NCBI GenBank assembly: GCA_032768795.1
Contig: CP136499.1
Span: 558,001-622,000 of the forward strand
DNA length: 64,000 bases
Origin: Tremella fuciformis
Taxonomy: Eukaryota > Basidiomycota > Tremellomycetes > Tremellales > Tremellaceae
Direction: 5' to 3'
Below, piece by piece: positions 61,077-64,000 of this stretch (its first letter is position 1; the number at the start of each line of letters is the position of its first letter). The notes beneath the pieces are model-generated. The model was not told the origin of the DNA. It made no database searches and saw only the letters and a list, made by a program, of their open reading frames with translations. A program made the position numbers and the translations under genes.

Positions 61077-61828
61077 ATGACCTCGCATCCACTCGCACTC
61101 GGCTCATCGCATCCTATCGCTCGCACCCCCTCGCGCCTTGACGATCCACTGACCCACCACCATGATCATGACCTCTTTCCGCCCAAGCGTCGCCTTTGCC
61201 GTCGCCGCCGTCGGGGATCAAGCTCAAGTCGAGGAGCAGGGTCCGAGATGACAGACGGACTGAGCCGCTCAGGTCAACGTCTCGAACTCACATCTGCCGA
61301 GCATCCCCCGGCGGTGGCGGCGCTCGCGCTGCAAGATGGCGAGGAAAAGGGGAGACCACATCAGGTCATGGGTTCGTGAGCGACGGGTACCTTGGGCGAC
61401 ATGACATTGTCTCGACCTGACGGGTTCGCCGATCCCTCTCCCCAGTTGTGCATGACTCTGTGGGTGCTGATCGAACGGAAAATCTCCCGGCATGTTTCAT
61501 GGCTATCGACTCTTTGCTCCCACTGCTGTCTTCCAGCCCGCTCGACTCCACACTATCCGGAATCTTGTCCGGGTTAGTTGGCTTATCTTGCCTCGCAGCC
61601 GCTGATGACCAGGAGCAAGATGGATTGTTCATCGAGCTGCCATCGCCACCGCCCACTGCCACCAATCCTCGCCACCGTTCAGCCCCTGCCCTCTCTTCGA
61701 CATACGCCTCGGCCTCAGCCTCTGGACCTGGGTCTGACAAACAAAGTCATTCTCCTCGTGCCCTCCTTGCCCGAAATGTCATCCCAAGCCGACCCAGAGC
61801 TGCTCGAGCACCTTCGGGCGATAGCTAG
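61077..61828 (+). CDS. hypothetical protein, Ser/His-rich
   Basis: Probably two exons around an intron near 61376-61445 (donor GTGAGC, acceptor CCCAG); the phase does not join cleanly as drawn, so the model is provisional. Exon 1 has HHHDHDLFPPKRRLCRRRRR, a basic, His-rich stretch. Exon 2 has a hydrophobic segment LLPLLSSSPLDSTLSGILSG and a Ser/Pro-rich tail. No domain recognised. Confidence 0.35.
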
Positions 61829-62170
61829 AAGGCAGGGTGACCCTCACTCTGCCAAAGCAATGTCGACCTCGCGCGGGGGTGTGATGGTGGTGGTGCCCAC
61901 CCTGCTCTGATCACGCTGCGACGCGAGTAAGCGTCGACTCGTCTTTACAATCTGACTGTAATTCCGGGCGAAGCACGGTTAACGGTGAGAGGGGGGTCGA
62001 ACTGACAGCGTGCCTGGCGTGATAGCAAGGAGGTGGTAGGCTTGCGAGGCAATCCAAAGGATAGGCATCCGAGGTCGAGTCAAGTGCGACGCCCGTAAGA
62101 CGGCGTGTCAGCGACGTTACATTTACTTACCTAGTTTAATGACCATAGCCTCCTTCTTCTCGCTTTCGTC

Positions 62171-63695
62171 ATGAGTGCAACTACTTCGGTGTCAGACCAG
62201 GAGATTCGGGGATCCGACGTTTTCGAGATCAATGTCGATCGTGATGGCTCAGTCGCCACTGATGCCCCTGTCTCTGAAGGTCTCGATCTTGCTGAGCTCG
62301 AAGAAGGATCGACGTACTACGCTCAACTGAGCATCTCGTGGCTTTCCGAGATCGAGACGCTGCACGGGTGTCGTGTCTTAGCGTGAGTCCCACAGTCGAT
62401 GTCCATGCCAAGGAGCAAAAAAGTAGCTGGAGCTCACACGAGAAACACCTTCGCTCGGCGGCACTCACACTCACACTCGACATTATACTTGCCTATTCCA
62501 TCCTGTGCATACTTTTGACTTCAGTCGAGGAATTGAAGTGGATCGTCCGACCAAAAGAGACCCGATGATCAAGGTCGGATATCTCCTCGTGGATGGTCCA
62601 GAGGTCAAGGACCTGGACAAAGCCTACTGGTATGTAGACCCGTCTCCTTTAGGCATGCCGTAGAGCCTCAGTCGTGCGCCGGGCCACTCGAGAGGGACGA
62701 CGGGCGAGATTCGCGGCATTTTGCTGACCTGCCAGGGTCAATACTGTCCGTCTCAAGCCCCAAAGGGACTACCATGGGCTGTCATCCGCCACATTGCTCA
62801 ACGATGCGCTCGTGCCAGAAGCGGAGAATCTCTTCTACTCCGCCTTGTTGATTTGCTCCTCGCGCCGTTTGGGTATCCGTAATGGCAAATCGCACGTCAC
62901 CTATCTAGATATCGACGGGCTCAACGCCTCGCGTGCCCATTCGACGTTCGTCAAGCGATTGCGATGCTGCTTTGAAGCGGATGATCCAAATGCCGACGCG
63001 ACCCGCGACTTGCAGCTAGCATTGTTTCCCTTCCGGAACGGAGAGCGCAATGTTATGACGAGCAACGGACAATCGGGGACAGATCTCATCGTCGATGATC
63101 ACCACTTCGACGGATTATCTGTCGGCCGTGTGACAACCGGTATCAAGCACGTGCCCGTCTTTCGGAGTATCACCGCGTGGGCTCTAGTCCACAACTCGAC
63201 AGAATGCTGGTACTTGCGGAATGGCCAGTGGTCCGTTTCCCTTCTCTTCACCTTCCGTACCTTCCCTTTAAAGTTTTGAGCAGTCCAGCCAAAGTAACAG
63301 ACGGCCTGACGACCAGGGTCTCGGACGCCTTTGATCTCGTAGACATAGGACCACTCGGACGCCGGGTGGACGAACTCGACTCGGAAGCGTTTGCACTCAC
63401 AGCACTGCACGCACGTGCCCTCGACCCCTACTGGCCGGTGAAAGACCCCATAGTCGCCGCTGTCTTCGTTCATGACGAGCACAACAGGTGGAATCAGACG
63501 GAGTTGATCAGAGCGCTGGAATATCGTCTCATGAGGCAGCAAGAGAAGCAAGCCCCTCCATCGACGCGCAAACGACAGGCAGGCGAGAGTGCTCAGAGAA
63601 AGAGGAAGCTTGAGGCGCCTGAGCGGGTCGACCCCCTGGGCGCACCCCTCTCACCGTCGGCGACCATCAGCGATGTCGGATCTGAGGAGAATTGA
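62171..63695 (+). CDS. hypothetical protein, at least four exons
   Basis: Starts MSATTSVSDQEIRGSDVFEI at 62171. Exon 1 runs to a GTGAGT donor at about 62384. A second exon around 62525-62631 reads DPMIKVGYLLVDGPEVKDLD and KAYW before a GTATGT donor. A third from about 62736 reads VNTVRLKPQRDYHGLSSATL and continues to about 63230 (AWALVHNSTECWYLRNGQW). The last, from about 63285, reads SPAKVTDGLTTRVSDAFDLV and ends at 63695 in a basic, Arg/Lys-rich tail (STRKRQAGESAQRKRKLE) that looks like a nuclear localisation signal. About 400 residues. Phases are plausible but not all verified. I do not recognise the family. Confidence 0.5.
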
Positions 63696-64000
63696 TCCTT
63701 GTCTGTGGCAGCTTGGTAGATCGCATGACGAGGGAGAGGAAGGGATCTTAGGGCACTGGACGCACGAGGATGAGGTCTCATCCTGTCATTCATCGCCGTC
63801 TTGAGCAGGGAGCAGAGCAACGCATTTGGAGGTTATCGTCCCAGCTGAGAGGCTACGGAGCATCGGGGAGGAAATCTGTGAACCTAGAAGGAGTGCGGCG
63901 TGCGAGAGATAAACAGCCGCTCGACGCGAACGTTTACCATTCCCGCTCGAAGAACAGCTGAAGCGCATTCCCTCTTGTACCCACCCACCCGCTTTCCCAG
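63696..64000. other. interval without a supported gene
   Basis: Short overlapping frames only; no domain or repeat recognised before the window ends. Confidence 0.4.

Noticed and set aside
1..64000. tRNA or rRNA genes
   Set aside because: I saw no convincing T-loop/D-loop pair or rRNA-like conserved block by eye; a tRNAscan-SE and Infernal run would be needed to exclude them.

Overview
The window looks like a transposon-dense accessory region of a fungal, probably basidiomycete, nuclear genome. The grounds are genes split by short introns (about 36-90 nt, GT-AG with CTAAY-like branch sites), a prenylated Ras-type GTPase, and LTR retrotransposons, a MULE and a Helitron of fungal type. Several gene families could not be assigned to any known function. 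The species cannot be fixed from the sequence.

Layout. 1-2.9 kb: decayed gene with an integrase-like (DDE) core. 4.2-5.9 kb: two small host-type genes of unknown function, one with a 3 x 16 bp repeat just upstream. 7-14.1 kb: remnant of a non-LTR-type reverse transcriptase split by an intact Copia element (Copia-1, 8047-13731, identical 164 bp LTRs, target duplication CTACC). 14.5-17.5 kb: two broken members of an unknown family, here called X. 18.7-19.6 kb: Ras-like GTPase. 19.7-45.0 kb: a MULE-type DNA transposon with 65-70 bp terminal inverted repeats, starting about 115 bp upstream of the Ras start codon. It carries three genes: a Cys-rich/coiled-coil accessory protein, a transposase fused to two protease-like domains (USP/C19 and Ulp1/C48), and a 152-aa protein. 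The transposase gene is interrupted by a second Copia (Copia-2, 25596-40177, duplication GACTT), which is itself interrupted just after its RT YVDD motif by a Gypsy chromovirus (27163-36068, identical 772 bp LTRs, duplication CTCCC). A 429-bp non-autonomous relative of the MULE sits near its right end. 45.1-49.9 kb: two more X copies and two copies of a second unknown family (Y), rearranged at a G homopolymer. 52.5-53.85 kb: decayed Copia pol fragment. 54.1-60 kb: Helitron with one in-frame stop in RepHel. 60.5-63.7 kb: small or unknown genes.

The observation I rate highest links three unrelated elements. The MULE, the Gypsy and the Helitron each carry their own short motif scattered through coding, intronic and non-coding DNA on both strands: ACYTCCGC in the MULE, TATTCGT with CTAATAGT in the Gypsy, and GCACCGC in the Helitron. 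Each also carries a Cys-rich or otherwise unassigned accessory gene. In the Gypsy this is a seven-exon gene on the strand opposite gag-pol. The only precedent I know is the VANC anti-silencing system of Arabidopsis VANDAL MULEs, whose proteins bind motifs scattered in their own element. The Copia elements have no accessory gene and I see no such motif in them. A family-specific self-recognition or anti-silencing system is an inference that needs motif statistics and binding data.

All splice sites, counts and homology calls were made by eye, without database searches.
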